From NCBI GenBank assembly GCA_963573385.1, contig CAUYLG010022082.1:1-64000 (forward strand): a DNA stretch of 64,000 nucleotides. Reading direction: 5' to 3'. This document shows positions 13,003-27,693 of this stretch, piece after piece; position 1 is the stretch's first letter; each line of letters starts with the position of its first letter. The position numbers were made by a program, and so were the translations under genes. Origin of the DNA: Cacajao melanocephalus. Lineage: Eukaryota; Chordata; Mammalia; Primates; Pitheciidae. The notes beneath the pieces were generated by a model that searched no databases, was not told where the DNA came from, and saw nothing but the letters and a program-made list of their open reading frames with translations.

Positions 13003-13303
13003 GGTTTTTGTTTGTTTTCTAAGACACGGTTTCACTCTATCACCCATGCAGGAGTACAGTGGCATGATCTCGGCTCACTACAACCTCCGCCTCCCAGGTT
13101 CAAGCTATTCTCCTGCCTTAGCCGCCCAAGGAGGCAGGATTACAGGCATGCACCACCACACCCAGCTAATTTTTGTATTATTAGTAGAGATGGGGTTTCA
13201 CCATGTTGGCCAGGCTAGTCTCGAACTCCTGACTGCAAGTGATCTGCCTGCCTCAGCCTCCCAAAGGGCTAGGATTACAGACTTGAGCTACCGCACCTGG
13301 CCA
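13003..13303 (-). mobile_element. Alu (S-like), antisense
   Basis: A full antisense Alu from a T-rich start (tttttgtttgttttctaaga) to CCGCACCTGGCC. The two overlapping frames of 72 and 90 codons are Alu antisense translations. Confidence 0.95.
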
Positions 13304-13789
13304 GTAGGAATAATTTGAATGGATAATTATGTTTTAATTGCAATTAGTATTCTTCCATGTATCAAAAAGATTCCTTAGGGCTTATGGATAGATACATCTA
13401 CCCCCGGCAGTGGAATACTTGTCCCTACCTAAAGTGATTCTGTCTTTCTTAGATAATGCCTCCTTCCCACCTATTGTCTGATTCTCCAGAGCCATCAGCC
13501 ATTGCCTGGCATGTAGTTTGTGCTTTGATATACAGAAGCTGCCTAAAAACCATCTTGACTTATAACAGTAAATTCCTATTAGATTGTTCAGCATGGAAGA
13601 AAACCAACATAAAACCACAGAATAAAGAGCTGATAGGAACTTTATGTGATTTTAACCTCTTCATTGTATCGGAAAAGGAAGTAGGTTCCAAAAAGTGGAA
13701 TTCTCTCTGAAGGTCACGCAGTCTGGAGTGAAAGTAGCTTGAAATGCCATCCCAGGTCTCTTCCCGTATTGTATGTTGCTGCCCGTGTG
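13304..13789. other. Intergenic DNA, nothing recognised
   Basis: A faint L2-like word (cattgcctggcatgtagttt near 13500) is the only hint of a repeat. No gene is seen. Confidence 0.4.
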
Positions 13790-14600
13790 GGTTGTTCAGA
13801 TTCAAACCTTCATTCATCCAATGGCAATTTACTGAGGGCCTGCCTGTGTGGTGGGCGCTGCTTTAGACACTGGTTATGCAGTGAGAAACAAGAGAAACGA
13901 AGGCCCTATTTTTTGTTTTGTCTTATTTGGTTTTGAGATGGAGTCTCACTCTGTCACCCAGGCTGGAGTGCAGTGGTGTGATCTCCGCTCACCGCAGCCT
14001 CCGCCTCCCAGGTTCAAGCGATTCTCTGCCTCAGCCTCCCAAGTAGCGGGGATTACAAGCACCTGGCACCACACCCAGCTATTTATTTACTTATTTATTT
14101 ATTTATAGAGACAGGGTTTTGCCATGTTGACCAGGCTGGTCTTGAACCCCTGCCCTCAAGTGATCTGCCCGCCTCAGCCTCCCAAAGTGCTGGGATTACA
14201 GGCGTGAGCCACCGCACCCAGCCCTCTATGTTAACTATGTAGTAACTATGTAGCGAATAGTCCAATGGGAGGAAACAGACACTACACAATAAACACACAA
14301 ACATTTAACAAGCGCTATCCATGAAAATGGAATAGATTGATGTGATAGAAAAAGACTAAGGACCATCTCAGATTGGCGAGTCAGCAAAAACCTCCCCCAA
14401 AAGACCTGAATAACAAGAAGGAGACAGCAGGAGGGAGCAGAGCCTTTCCAGCAAAGGAAACACAGACACAAAGACTATAGCACAGAAACTAGTCTGACCT
14501 TTAGGAGAAAGGTCACCAAGGCCTGTGTGGCTGGAAACTGGCACGGAAGAGTGACGGGGTGGGAGGGGCAGTGTAAAAGGGTGAGGGCTTGGGCAAGCTC
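13790..14600 (+). mobile_element. L2, split by an Alu
   Basis: L2 words occur in consensus order: CATTCATCCAATGGCAATTTACTGAGGGCC, GCTGCTTTAGACACTGG, then after the Alu ACAGACACTACACAATAAACA, GACCTGAATAA and AGGCCTGTGTGGCTGGA. The Alu occupies 13909-14222. Confidence 0.75.
13909..14222 (-). mobile_element. Alu (S-like), antisense
   Basis: A full antisense Alu. Its central linker, normally ATTTTTGTATTTTTAG, is a (TTTA)n run (about 14079-14105). Confidence 0.95.
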
Positions 14601-14769
14601 TGTATACACTCATATTCACATGTGTGTTGACATCCACTTTGGAATGTGAAATGCTCATGGGGACGGATTTCTTTAATACACAAAGCACCTGATGTTAACA
14701 AGTCAATATGAACTCAGACCTGCCCTGTCTTCATGGGGAAAGATTGGTTTTTTATAAAGAAAAAATTTT

Positions 14770-15085
<316 letters not shown>

Positions 15086-15215
15086 TGAATGGATTGTTGG
15101 CACTGATCAATGGCACTGTGCTGGGTTTTATGAAGTGAAGGTTCACAAGAGCACTTCAAGATGGGAATGAAATAATTTCAACTAAAGGGCAGTCAGATAT
15201 TCCCAGCATGGGGAA

Positions 15216-15720
<505 letters not shown>

Positions 15721-16402
15721 CACTCCAGGGGTCATTCATGCCTTTCCCATTTTGCCATCTACCACTCACATTGACCAAAAATTCTTCTGCACAAGTCACG
15801 TCACCTCTAAACAGTTCACTCTCTTCTTGCATGAGATGACAGGTCGGACTAGATGGTCTCAAAAACCCCTGTGCCCCTAACATTCTGGGATTACGAGATT
15901 CTCATCTATTGGCAGAAATGCCCTCCTTCATTCTTGAAGGCCTCTGTACCTGGCAATTCCCTCCTCCATAAGGAGTACAGCAGCTGCTACCTAATGATCA
16001 GAAATGCTTCCTCCCGTGGAGAAGTCAGATTCTTGCCTGCATCGCTGACGACAGCAAGCGCAAACCTACGTCCTTGCTGGTGGGAGAGGATAACAGGGTC
16101 AGTCCTAGTTCGCGTGTCCTTTCATTTTTTTCTCCTCAAGTAAAAACCAACTTCCAAATTCCTGAGTCGATCTCGACATGTTTACGTGCCAAGACGTAAT
16201 TATGAGGAAATTACATTCCCAAATCCACTTTAAGGACAGCTCTCAGCAGCTTAATTTGCAAATGCCAGTATTTTCTCTCTCCATAATGGGCTTACCTTCT
16301 TCGGTTCAAAGTCAAATAGAAGCAAACAGAAAATTTGCTCCTAAGAAACACAGATTATTCCAGGGAAGTAAAGTTCTCTGCTTTAAAGACTTTTCCACTT
16401 AA
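15721..16402. other. Intergenic DNA, nothing recognised
   Basis: Short open frames (96 codons or fewer) overlap on both strands, and none shows a domain. GC is slightly above the window average. Confidence 0.45.
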
Positions 16403-16712
16403 CAGCAATCTTAACAATTTGGGAGGCCAAGGTGAGAGGTTCACTTGAGCTCAGCTGCTCAAGAGCAGCCTGGGCAACATAGGGAGACCCTGTCTGCAGA
16501 AAAAAACCCACAAATTTTAATTAGCCAGGTGTGGTGGTGCACACCTGTGATCTCAACTACTTGGGAGGCAGAGGTAGGAGGATCTCTTGAGCCCAAGAGG
16601 TTGAGGCCACAATGAGCCATAATCATGCCACTGTACTCCAGCCTATGGGACACAGCAGGACCCTGTCTCAAAAAAAAAGAAAAAAAAGAAAGAAAGAAGA
16701 GAAAGAAAGGGA
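16403..16712 (+). mobile_element. AluJ-like, sense, 5'-truncated
   Basis: Alu sequence begins near the aatttgggaggccaaggtga box, lacking the usual 5' end. It has J-type words (gggcaacatagggagaccct) and a tail that has become an AAAG-rich run. Confidence 0.9.
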
Positions 16713-17823
<1,111 letters not shown>

Positions 17824-18384
17824 TCATGCTACATTTTTAGTTTGAATAGATCATCAGCAGGTTATCCTTGTGATACAGCGTATATGGGATGCCACCAGGG
17901 AACAAATATAATGTAGACAAATACCTAAGTGGTGAAATACAGTTTTCCAAAAAGTATACAAATTATGTGTAAATAGTATCCATTGTCCGATGCTTGAACC
18001 AAAAAAGCCTTCCCTACTAGACCATGTATACTTTGTCTTCAAATTATTATACAATTTGGCAAAAAAAAAAAAAAAAGTTCCATTCTTCTAGAGAACAAGA
18101 ATGTTACAGATCAGTAGTCATTAGTAAATCTAACTGTAAAAGCGATCTGAATTTGAAAAGCGCTTTGTGAGCAGTGAGATCACAAGCCATCTGGAGAAAC
18201 GTGGACTGATAGAGAAATGACAGTCAGGACACAGTGCCATGAAGGCAAATCCCACATATCCCATTCAGGGAAAATCATAAGGAGATAATGCAGAGAACAG
18301 ATGAGGAAGGAAATAGACATAGCCTGCCTTGATACTCTGAGTAACATTAAATAGATTGAGATGACAGTGATGACACCATGCATT
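17824..18384. other. Intergenic DNA, nothing recognised
   Basis: Contains a 17-base A run near 18061. No repeat family or gene is seen. Confidence 0.45.
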
Positions 18385-18530
18385 TATTAGGCAGTGCCTG
18401 TTCTCCAAGAATCTCAAAGCACTTTGCCAACTCTTACATCAAACACTGACAGTCGTAAGAGATACTGGAAAGCACGATTCCTATTTTTCCCATAATACAG
18501 ACCCAAGGCACTCAGATTCTGAGAGGTCCG
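18385..18530 (+). mobile_element. MIR-like fragment
   Basis: AATCTCAAAGCACTTTGCC...CCTATTTTTCCCATAATACAGAC is consistent with the MIR core (AGCGCTTTAC...CCCCATTTTACAGATGAGG), strongly diverged. Confidence 0.45.
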
Positions 18531-18828
18531 CCTTCCAGGGACATGCATTATGGAATACCTCTGATGAGACATTAAAAGACAACCACCAGAATAAAAATGG
18601 TGAAGCAAAAAAAGAAAATATTAATCCACAAAACAGAAGAAACAATTTTGTTCAACAGTTATAATGGTATGACCTAAAACAATTTTTAAATGTACTGTAG
18701 TGACCACAAGGAATTGTAAAAGTTTAAGAAATACTGTTTTTACAGAGTTATATTAGAGGTCTTAAGACATCAACCTTCAAAGAGATTGGGGTTTTCTGAC
18801 CTAAATGGAAGTACTTAAACTGGATGGG

Positions 18829-19309
18829 TGTGATGGTTAATACCGAGTGTCAACTTGATTGGATTGAAGGATAAAGTCTCGATCCTGGCTGTGTCTGTGA
18901 GGGTGTTGCCAAAAGTGATGAACATTTGAGTCAATGGGCTGGGAAAGGCAGACCTACCCTGAATCTGGGTGGGCACCATCTAATCAGCTGCCAGCTCGGC
19001 TAGAATATAAGCAGGCAGAAAAATGTGAAAAGAGAGACTGGCCTAGCCTCCCAGCCTACATCTTTCTCCCAATGCTAGATGCTTCCTGCCCTCGAACATC
19101 AGAGTCCAAGTTCTTCAGTTTTGGAACTCAGACTGGCTCTCCTTGGCTCTCCTTGCTCCTCAGCCTGCAGATGGCCTATTGTGGGACCTTGTGATCATGT
19201 AAGTTAATACTTAAAAAACTCTCCTTTCCATATATATATATATATATATACACACACATACATATATATTCCATTAGTTCTGCCCCTCTGGAGAACCCTG
19301 ACTAATACA
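18829..19309 (+). mobile_element. MLT2-like ERVL solo LTR
   Basis: The 481-bp element runs TGTGATGGTTAATACCGAGT ... GAGAACCCTGACTAATACA. It has an internal (TA)n/(CA)n run at about 19230-19262 near its 3' end. It belongs to the same subfamily as the copies at 24370-24775 (minus) and 36917-37357 (plus). No clear 5-bp target duplication is left. Confidence 0.8.
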
Positions 19310-19819
19310 GCAGGGAAGGGTATAACATATGGAAATACACAGAAAACCTCATCGTGGGAAAATGTAATTAGCATAAGGATATATGATCAAGTGTCCTTGG
19401 AACAAATGTGGGCTACTGTGTCTATCCCGGGGTTCAGAGTAGGATAGGAACGCAGAACTCTTGAGCAGGAAATTGTTTCCTTGCAAGCCAATTTTCCAGG
19501 ACCCATCTTGGAACCAGCTCACAGAAAGCAAAATGCAAAAACTGTGTGACAAGACTGAAATGACAAAATCCTGAGATTTCTGCTCTCAGGGAAGATTGGA
19601 AGTAATGCTTACTGAAAAGAGATGGTTCAAAATGGATATAAATGAGGCTATTAAGATTCACAAGAGGATGGCAAAGGGAGGGCCGTTACAAAGGACGGGT
19701 ATTAGAGGAGATTTGTAAGAACAGCCCAAGTTCAAAATAGTGTCAATGTCATCAGTGGCCATAAACAGTTTACCAGAGCCCAGATTTTGAAGAGTTTGTT
19801 GATGTACTTAGTTTTATAA
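19310..19819. other. Intergenic DNA, nothing recognised
   Basis: No gene or recognisable repeat is seen. Confidence 0.4.
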
Positions 19820-20267
19820 ATATTTTAGAATACTACCTTATGCATTACTCAGCAAAATTCACAGTGATGGTGTTAAGAGTTGGGAGAATCTACACATCAA
19901 ACACAGTTAGCAACTTTTATAAAGCAAAAACTACAAGAGATACTAGGAAATATAAATAGAAAAATACTAACAGTGGGATGTTTAACTGACAGTTCCCATA
20001 GCAAGACAGATCAAAGGGTCAAGTAAAAGTAAGACTATAGACAACTTAATCAGTAAGGTAAATATATGCACACCAGTCAAACCAGGTACTCTGACGATGG
20101 AGACTATACCTTCTCAAACATCCACAAAATATTCATAAAAAGAGATGAAATTGGCATAGAGAAAACAAAACAATGCCTCACAAAATAGAAATGATACAAA
20201 AGTTTCTGATCAGAATGCAATAAAACCAATTATTTTAGCAACAAATCAATAAGTAAAAAGGCCTTGA

Positions 20268-20627
<360 letters not shown>

Positions 20628-20902
20628 TAAATACTTATGTCAACAAAAAGGAAAGACTAAAAGTAAATGAATTAAGCTTCCAACCCACCAAATATAGAAA
20701 GAACAACAAAATTAACTAAAAGAAAATATTAAGTCACAGTTACTTTTGCACTCGCCTAATAGAAAGAATTAATAAAGATTAAAGCAGAATTACTAGGTCA
20801 GAATACAGAAAAATAGTCAAAACTAACACATAAATACATAAACAAGCAAGCAGGTAATTTGAGAAAAGACAGTAAAATAAATAAGTAGTTAACCTACTAC
20901 TA

Positions 20903-21355
<453 letters not shown>

Positions 21356-21904
21356 CTAAATTAAAATGTATCCTTTCTACAAAAGTATAATTTTTTAACT
21401 AAAGAAATAGAAAGCCTCATAAATACATTTCCATAGAATAAATACACAAAGTCATCAGTGACTCAACTCTCAAAACAGGTCCAGGATTAGCTAATTCTAC
21501 AGAGCAATTTCATAGGGAAGTTCTACCGACTTAAAGATCAGGTAATTCTGGTGTTATTTAAACTGTTCCAAACATAAGAAAAGAAGAAAATGCTCCAAAT
21601 TGTTTTTATGACATTATAAGAACACTGATAACAAAATCTGATAAAGATTGCAATAAAAAGAAAATGACAGATAAATCATCCTTAGAAATATCAGTGAAAA
21701 TATCCTAAAGAAAACATTCACAAGCGGAACCCAATGGCACGTTATAACATAGAAAATAAGAGCTTGAGCAATGGAAGAAATATTTGATATTAGGAAATCC
21801 ATTAAAAAATTTATTATACCAATCTAAGAGGAAAGTTCCTATAATCAAGTCCACAGATGGAAAAACTCAATGCCCAGTCCAGGTAAAAACATGCAGTACA
21901 ACAG

Positions 21905-22487
21905 GAATAACTGGCAATTTCTCAACTACCTAGAGTCAGAAATACCATTTGACCCAGTGATCCCATTACTGGGTATATACCCGGAGGAATATAAATCATT
22001 CTATCATAAAGATGCATGCCTCTGTTCACTGCAGCACTATTTACAATAGCAAAGTCATGGAGTCAACCTAAATGCCCATTGATGATAGAATGGATAAAGA
22101 AAATGTGGTACATATACACCATGGAATACTATACAGCCATAAAAAGGAATGAGATCCTGTCCTTTGCAGGGACATGGATGGAGTTGGAACCCGTTATCCT
22201 CAGCAAACTAATGAAGGAACAGAAAACCAAACACTGCATGTTCTGACTTATAAGTGGAAGCTGAATGATGAGAACACATGGACACATGGAGGGAAATCAC
22301 ACACATGGGACACCTGTTGGGTGGTGGGGGAGGGGGAGCATCAGGAAGAACAGCTAATGGATGCTGGGCTTAATTCCTGGGTGAGGGGATGATCTGTGCA
22401 GTAAACCACCATGGCACATGCTTACATATGTAACAAACTTGCATATCCTGCACATGTACTCTGAACTTAAAAGTTGAAAAAAAAAAA
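21905..22487 (+). mobile_element. Primate L1 (L1P-type) 3' end, 5'-truncated
   Basis: Contains the end of ORF2 ('gacccagtgatcccattact', ATATACACCATGGAATACTATACAGCC), the G-rich 3' UTR stretch (gtgggtggtgggggaggggg near 22318), CTTGCATATCCTGCACATGTA and an A tail at 22475-22487. Confidence 0.95.
22016..22246 (+). pseudogene. L1 ORF2 C-terminal remnant (76 codons)
   Basis: The frame matches the C-terminal end of L1 ORF2p, recognisable by the words AALFTIAKSW, WYIYTMEYYTAIK and FAGTWMELE. ORF2p supplies endonuclease and reverse transcriptase; only the last part, beyond both catalytic domains, is here. It cannot be functional. Confidence 0.85.
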
Positions 22488-22489
22488 AA

Positions 22490-23060
22490 GCAATAGACAT
22501 GGTTGTATAGTTCTGTTAGTTTGAGTCCCCCAAAACAAGGATGTATGTACAAGTACTTGATTTGTGAGGTGATTTTCAGGAAGCCTCCTAAGAAACTAGG
22601 GAATGGAAGCAAGTAAAGCTAATAAGAGGTGCATGAGGGGTTAACAGTGTGGGCAACTGAAGTTCAGTCCCCCTTGAGATCTTCTGAGAGCCCATACGGA
22701 AGACGCCACTGAGTTGTTCCCTAGAAGGGTGAAAAATGGGAGTATGTATCCACTGACTCCCAGACCTCATTGATTGGGGGTCACTTCTAGGGGCAGTAGT
22801 TTCACTGGATACCCAGTCTGCCCACACAGGGCCACACCCTCCCACAGCTGGAGAATGTGCTCAAGCAGAAAGGGGCAAGAAGTTGGCCGTGTGGATAGGA
22901 ATTATCTACAGGCAATCTCTGGGGTGGCTGCCGGTGTCTGGGTGGGCAGGTGCATGTGTGTGCACATATCCCTGTAAAATTGGTGCAGAGGCCAGCTTCT
23001 GACATGGCGGAGAAACACTGGAAGCATTCCTGCTGCTGTCAGACACAAAGATGCTCACAA
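22490..23060. other. Probable unassigned interspersed repeat
   Basis: The GC-richer block (about 22510-23060, with 'gagatcttctgagagcccat' and a run of short direct words) interrupts the L1M host and so was probably inserted. I do not recognise the family. No gene is seen. Confidence 0.4.
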
Positions 23061-23270
23061 TGACCACTCTATTAACACTGCATTAAACCAACACAAGCAG
23101 ACCAGAGAAGAAAACTACAGGATCCAATTGGAAAAAGGCAAAGCTATCTCTAGTTCGAGATGATACGATTTTGTACTCACAAGCCCAACAAAGCAATTGA
23201 AATAGCACAGCAAAATATAAGATAATTTAGCAAAACAGCAGTGTGTAAAATTAATTAAAAAGAAATCATA

Positions 23271-23555
23271 GCCAGGTATGGTGGCCCATGACTATAATCC
23301 CATCACTTCAGGAGGCAGAGGTGAGAGGACTGCTTGAGCCCAGGAATCCAAGACCAGCCTGGGCAACATAGTGAGACCCTGTCTCTAAAAAAAAAACAAA
23401 TTAAAAAATTAGCCAGGCATGGTGGCATGCAACTGTACTCCCAGCTACCAGGGAGCCTGGGGTAGGAGGATCCCTTGAGCCTGGGAAGTGGAGATTGCAG
23501 TGAGCTATGATTGTATCACTGTGCTTTAGCCTAGGTGACAGAGTGAAACCAGAAC
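23271..23555 (+). mobile_element. AluJ-like, sense
   Basis: A diverged sense Alu (GCCAGGTATGGTGGCCCATG start). The target duplication AGAAATCAT (23261-23269) recurs at 23928-23936, beyond the purine tract. Body plus tract are therefore one insertion. Confidence 0.92.
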
Positions 23556-23930
23556 AAGAGAAGAGAGGGGAAGGGGAAGGGAAGGGGGGAGGGGAGAGGG
23601 AAGAGAAGAGAAGAGAAGAGAAGAGAGAGAAGAGAAAGAAGAGAAGAGAAAGAAGAGAAGAGAAGAGAGAAGGAAGGACGGAGGGAGGGAGAGAAGGAAG
23701 GAAGGAAGGAACAAAGGAAGGAAGGAAGAGAGGGAGGGAGGGAAGGAGAGAGGGGGCAGGGAGGGAGGGAGGGAAGGAGGGAAGAAAGAGATAAAGAGAG
23801 AAAGAAGGAAGGAAGGAAGAAAGGAAGGAAGGGAGAAAGAAAAGGAAGGAAAGGAAAGAGGAGAGGAGAGGAAGGGAAAGGAAGGAAGGGAAGGCAGGGA
23901 AGGAAGGAAGGAAGGAAAGAAGGAAGGAGA
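23556..23930 (+). repeat. 375-bp polypurine tract, (GGAA)n/(GAGAA)n
   Basis: Purine-only except for pyrimidines at 23679, 23712, 23757, 23792 and 23895. The purine-only runs are 123, 32, 44, 34, 102 and 35 bp. Units drift from AAGAG through GGGA to GGAA. It is the expanded A tail of the preceding Alu, since the target duplication lies beyond it. The frames of 95 (plus) and 136 (minus) codons are low-complexity artefacts. Confidence 0.95.
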
Positions 23931-24369
23931 AATCATTAATCTTTATATAGTAAAATATCAGTTAGAAGATATAATAGAATGGAATACCCCACTTTCAGTT
24001 AGGAGCAAACCTAACAAAAAATTTGCGAAACCAAATGATATGAGAAAAACTCTGAAGTTTTACTAATGGCTTTAAAAGTATTATGAAAAAGAAACATCAT
24101 ATTCTTGGAAAGGAAGACTCAAAGTCAATTCTTCTTAATTTAAAGCAATCCAATAAAAATAACAACAGGACTTTTTTTTCTAAAACTAGACAATTTGATC
24201 CTAAAATTAACATGGAAACATAAAATTTTGAACAGCCAGAAAATGAAGAAAAATGATATAACAGACCTACTAGGTATCAAAATACACAAATCAAAAATGT
24301 ACAATTGGCATCTGAAGAAACATATAAGCACATGGAACAGAACAGAAAGTCCAGAAATAGACCAAAATG

Positions 24370-24775
24370 TATACATACATATATACATGTATATGTCTCT
24401 CCATATACAGGAGTTGATTAACTCACATGAGATTCCACAATAGGCCATCTGCAAGCTAAGGAGCAAGGAGAAGCAGTCTGATTCTCAAAAACCAAAGAAC
24501 CTGGAGTGTGATGTTTGAAGGCAGGAAGCATCCAGCACAAGAGAAAGATGCAGGCTGGGAGGTTAGGCCAGTTTAGTCTTTTTCTGCCGGCTTTATATTC
24601 TAGCCACACTGGCAGCTGATTAGATGATACCCACCCAGATTAAGGGTGGGCCTGCCTTTCCCAGCCCCACTGTCTAAAATGTTAGTCTTTGGCAACACCC
24701 TCACAGACACACCAAGGATCAATACTTTGCATTCCTCAATGCAATCAAGTTGGCACCCAGTATGTACCATCACAC
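24370..24775 (-). mobile_element. MLT2-like ERVL LTR, 3'-truncated
   Basis: The plus strand is the reverse complement of the same LTR as at 18829 and 36917: CCACAATAGGCCATCTGCAA, CAGGCTGGGAGGTTAGGCCAG, CAGCTGATTAGATG, 'caacaccctcacagacacac', and ends near TACCATCACA. The LTR 3' terminus (left end here) is lost in an AT-rich stretch. Confidence 0.85.
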
Positions 24776-25152
24776 CATCTATGCTGCTATAATAAGATAT
24801 CTGAAACCAGGTAATTTACGAAGAACAGAAACTTATTTTCTCACAGTTCTCGAGACTGAGAAGTCCAAGATCGAGGCACCAGCATGCTCCATTGTCTGGC
24901 GAGCGCTGTTCTCTGCTTCTAAGGTGGTGCCCTGAGCTCCATCTTGGACAGTGGACAGGAATGCTGTGTCCTCACATGACAGAGGAGCAAAAGAAAGGGA
25001 ACTTATTCCCTCCAGCCCTTTTATAAGGGTTCTAATCCCATTCATGAGGGCTGAGACTTCACAACTGAATACCTAGTAAAGGTTCCATGTCACATTGGCT
25101 GTTAAGTTTCAACACCTGAATTCTGGAGGGGACACAGTCAAAACATAGCCAT
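24776..25152 (-). mobile_element. MLT1 MaLR LTR
   Basis: Reverse-complement MLT1 words in order: ATGCTGCTATAATAAGATA, ACAGAAACTTATTTTCTCAC, GAAGTCCAAGATCGAGGCACCAGCA, CTGTGTCCTCACATGACAGA, 'cccattcatgagggctgaga', GTTAAGTTTCAACA and GGAGGGGACACAGTCAAAACATAGCCA. It abuts the MLT2-like LTR. Confidence 0.88.
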
Positions 25153-26600
25153 AGTCTACATGATGGTGGAAAGACATAAAATTAATATGTGTGTTAAAAT
25201 TCTAAGTAACCACTAGAAGAATAGAAATGGGAGGTGGAGCTTAGAAACCACCTAGAAGAAAAAATGGAATAAAATAGATGATGGGAGAATCCAGTCAACA
25301 AAAAATAGGCAGAAAGAGGGGAAACTAAAAAGGCACAGTGTAATAGAAAATAAATAAGTTTAAATACATTGGTAATAATAATCTAGGTTAAGGATGAATT
25401 ATATATTAAAACAGAATTTTCATCTTGCAATAAAGAAACCACAGGCTATTTTTTAAAGGCATCTCTAAAATGAGAAAACAGAAAGAGTGAAGACAAGAGT
25501 ACAAGAAAAAATATACCAAGCAATTCTGAATACCAGGAAAAAAGAATTTTAGGCAAATGCAGTAAAAAGATAAAAAGGGATATTTGCCAAGAAGATGTGA
25601 CATATAAACTTTTTGGTATATTTGACAATTGCAGCTTTCAGGAACTAGTAGGTAAAATAAACAAAAAGTAAGAATATAGAATATTTAGCTAATCTAATTA
25701 ACAAGTTTGATCTAATAGATATAAAATAGAACATTGAACACAATAAAGAACATCCTTCTCAAACAGTCAGGACACTCACAAAAGAAAATTGATCATGTAT
25801 TAGGTCATGGAGAAAAATCTCATCAACTCCCATAAAGCAGAAATCATATAAGCCATATTGATTGATCACATTGAAATAAAATTAGATTTATCATCAAAAA
25901 GACAGACAAAAAAATCCATAGACTTAGAAACTTTAAAACCCCCCTGAGAATAACCCTTATGTTTAGGAGAAAAATCAGTATGGAACTTACAAACTACATT
26001 TAGAAATGAATGACAATGAGGCCATTGAGATTTAGGTAACATATTCAAGCAAAATTGAAAAGCACTTCTGGCCCTGCTCTTCCACTTCTTGGTATCTTCC
26101 TCAAAGGAACATTTTCACTGTGCATCAAGACTTGTACAAAGGTTTTTATTGCACTATTGTTTGTCATGGTTAACCATTCCTCTATTGATGAACACGGATT
26201 TTTTTCCAGATCTTTCTAGCACTATGTTATGGAATACCATACAACAGTTAAACAGAACGAAATAGAGTTATGTGTACGGAAATGGGAATACTTCCAAGGC
26301 ATGATGTTAAGTAAAATAAGCAAAATACAGAAATAAAGGAGGTATGATACTTATTATATTATGATTTTTTTTAAAAAATTAAGACTAATGTATTTCTACA
26401 TGTACATATTCTAGTTTACAGAGAAAAATGTCAGGAAGGATAGATGCTGAACAGTGTACTACTTTTAAAAAAGGGAATAGGATAGAAGGAAAGGTCAAGG
26501 AGACATTCAATTCATTCTACTGTTTGATGGTTTTTACGATAGGAAGATATTTACTTAATATTTGTGTACTAGCAAAAGAAAAGTTCTCTACATGAATGAT

Positions 26601-26879
26601 TCTAAGGTGATCATACATAAATCATCTCTTAGAGACAAATTTTGTAGGAACCACTCAGTCAGCTTGTATAATAATTTTTGCCCAGGCAAGTTTTTATTGA
26701 TAAAGTTAGCTTCTTTTGATTTAAAACCTGGAGGGAAATAAGGCATTAGATGATTTTCATTATGTTTTGTTAATTATATCATTTCACATTTCTAAATTAT
26801 CAGACTAGAAAAATACCTAAGATAAAAGGGACAGAAGAACTTAAATGAAGCCCTATTTTCCAAAATCTATTTATTGTGT
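26601..26879. other. Intergenic DNA, nothing recognised
   Basis: This is the left flank of the L1 insertion that follows. Confidence 0.4.
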
Positions 26880-26896
26880 AAGAATTGTGATGCTAT
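26880..26896. repeat. Target-site duplication, left copy
   Basis: AAGAATTGTGATGCTAT, identical to 27677-27693. The T/AAGAA junction fits the L1 endonuclease preference. Confidence 0.9.
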
Positions 26897-27677
26897 ACAC
26901 ACCGGGGTCTGTCGGGAGGAAACAGGGGAGGGACAGCGGGGGGTGGGGAGTTGGGGAGAGATAACATGAGGAGAAATGCCAGATATAGGTGATGGGGATG
27001 AAGGCAGCAGATCACACTGCCATGTGTGTACCTATGCAACAATCTTGCATGTTCTTCACATGTACCCCAAAACCTAAAATGCAAGAAAAAAGAAAATGCA
27101 CCCAAATGTTAAAGGAAGGGATAGTTTCTCTGGGAGGTAGACTTCTAGGTGATATTTTTTCTTCTTTATGTAGTTAGTAGATATTTTAAAAACAGATTTT
27201 TAAGAAACCAGCATATGCAATTGCACATATACCATGTAATTGCAACCATGTAGAAATTAATATAGATGATTCTCGAGTTACGATGGGGTTATGTCCCAAT
27301 AAACCCACTGTTAAGTTGAAAATATCATAAGGTGAAGATGCATTTAGTACACCTAACCTCCAGAACATCATAGTTTAAAGTTGTCTCCCTTAAACGTGTC
27401 CAGAATACTTATATTAGCCTACAGTTGGGCAAATCATTTAACACAAAGCCTATTTTATAATAAAGTGTTGAATGTCTCCTGTAATTTATTAAATACTGTA
27501 CTGAAATGGTTGTGTGGGTACTTGGAGTATGATTTCTACTAAATGCATATCACTTTTGTGCCAATGTAAAGTCAAAAAATCCTAGGTCAAACCTTCATAA
27601 AGTGGCAACTGTTTGTATGTCAAAAAATGAAAATAAATTGCAATGGATATGTAAGTGAAACTATTGGAAAAAAAAAA
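26897..27677 (+). mobile_element. 5'-truncated primate L1 with 3' transduction
   Basis: About 200 bp of L1P 3' UTR (26897-27098: ACACACCGGGGTCTGTCGGG, G-rich stretch, tgcatgttcttcacatgtac) is followed by about 570 bp of non-L1P DNA ending in AATAAA (27632-27637) and an A run (27668-27677). The whole is flanked by identical copies of AAGAATTGTGATGCTAT (26880-26896 and 27677-27693). One insertion event therefore carried both parts. This is the hallmark of a transcript that read through the L1's own weak polyadenylation site to a downstream one. Confidence 0.88.
27266..27620. mobile_element. DNA-transposon fossil inside the transduced DNA
   Basis: Words GAGTTACGATGGGGTTATG, TAAACCCACTGTTAAGTTGAAAATA, TACACCTAACCT, 'cctacagttgggcaaatcat', 'acaaagcctattttataata' and TTCATAAAGTGGCAACTG match a Tc/mariner (pogo/Tigger)-like short transposon with decayed inverted ends. 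The family name is tentative. Confidence 0.65.
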
Positions 27678-27693
27678 AGAATTGTGATGCTAT

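Noticed and set aside
23507..23936. Arg/Glu-rich (plus) and Ser/Pro/Phe-rich (minus) frames of 95 and 136 codons
   Set aside because: They are translations of the polypurine tract. Periodic low complexity keeps all frames open.
24140..24466. 108-codon minus-strand frame with a hydrophobic look
   Set aside because: It crosses the boundary of an old L1 and an LTR and has no domain.
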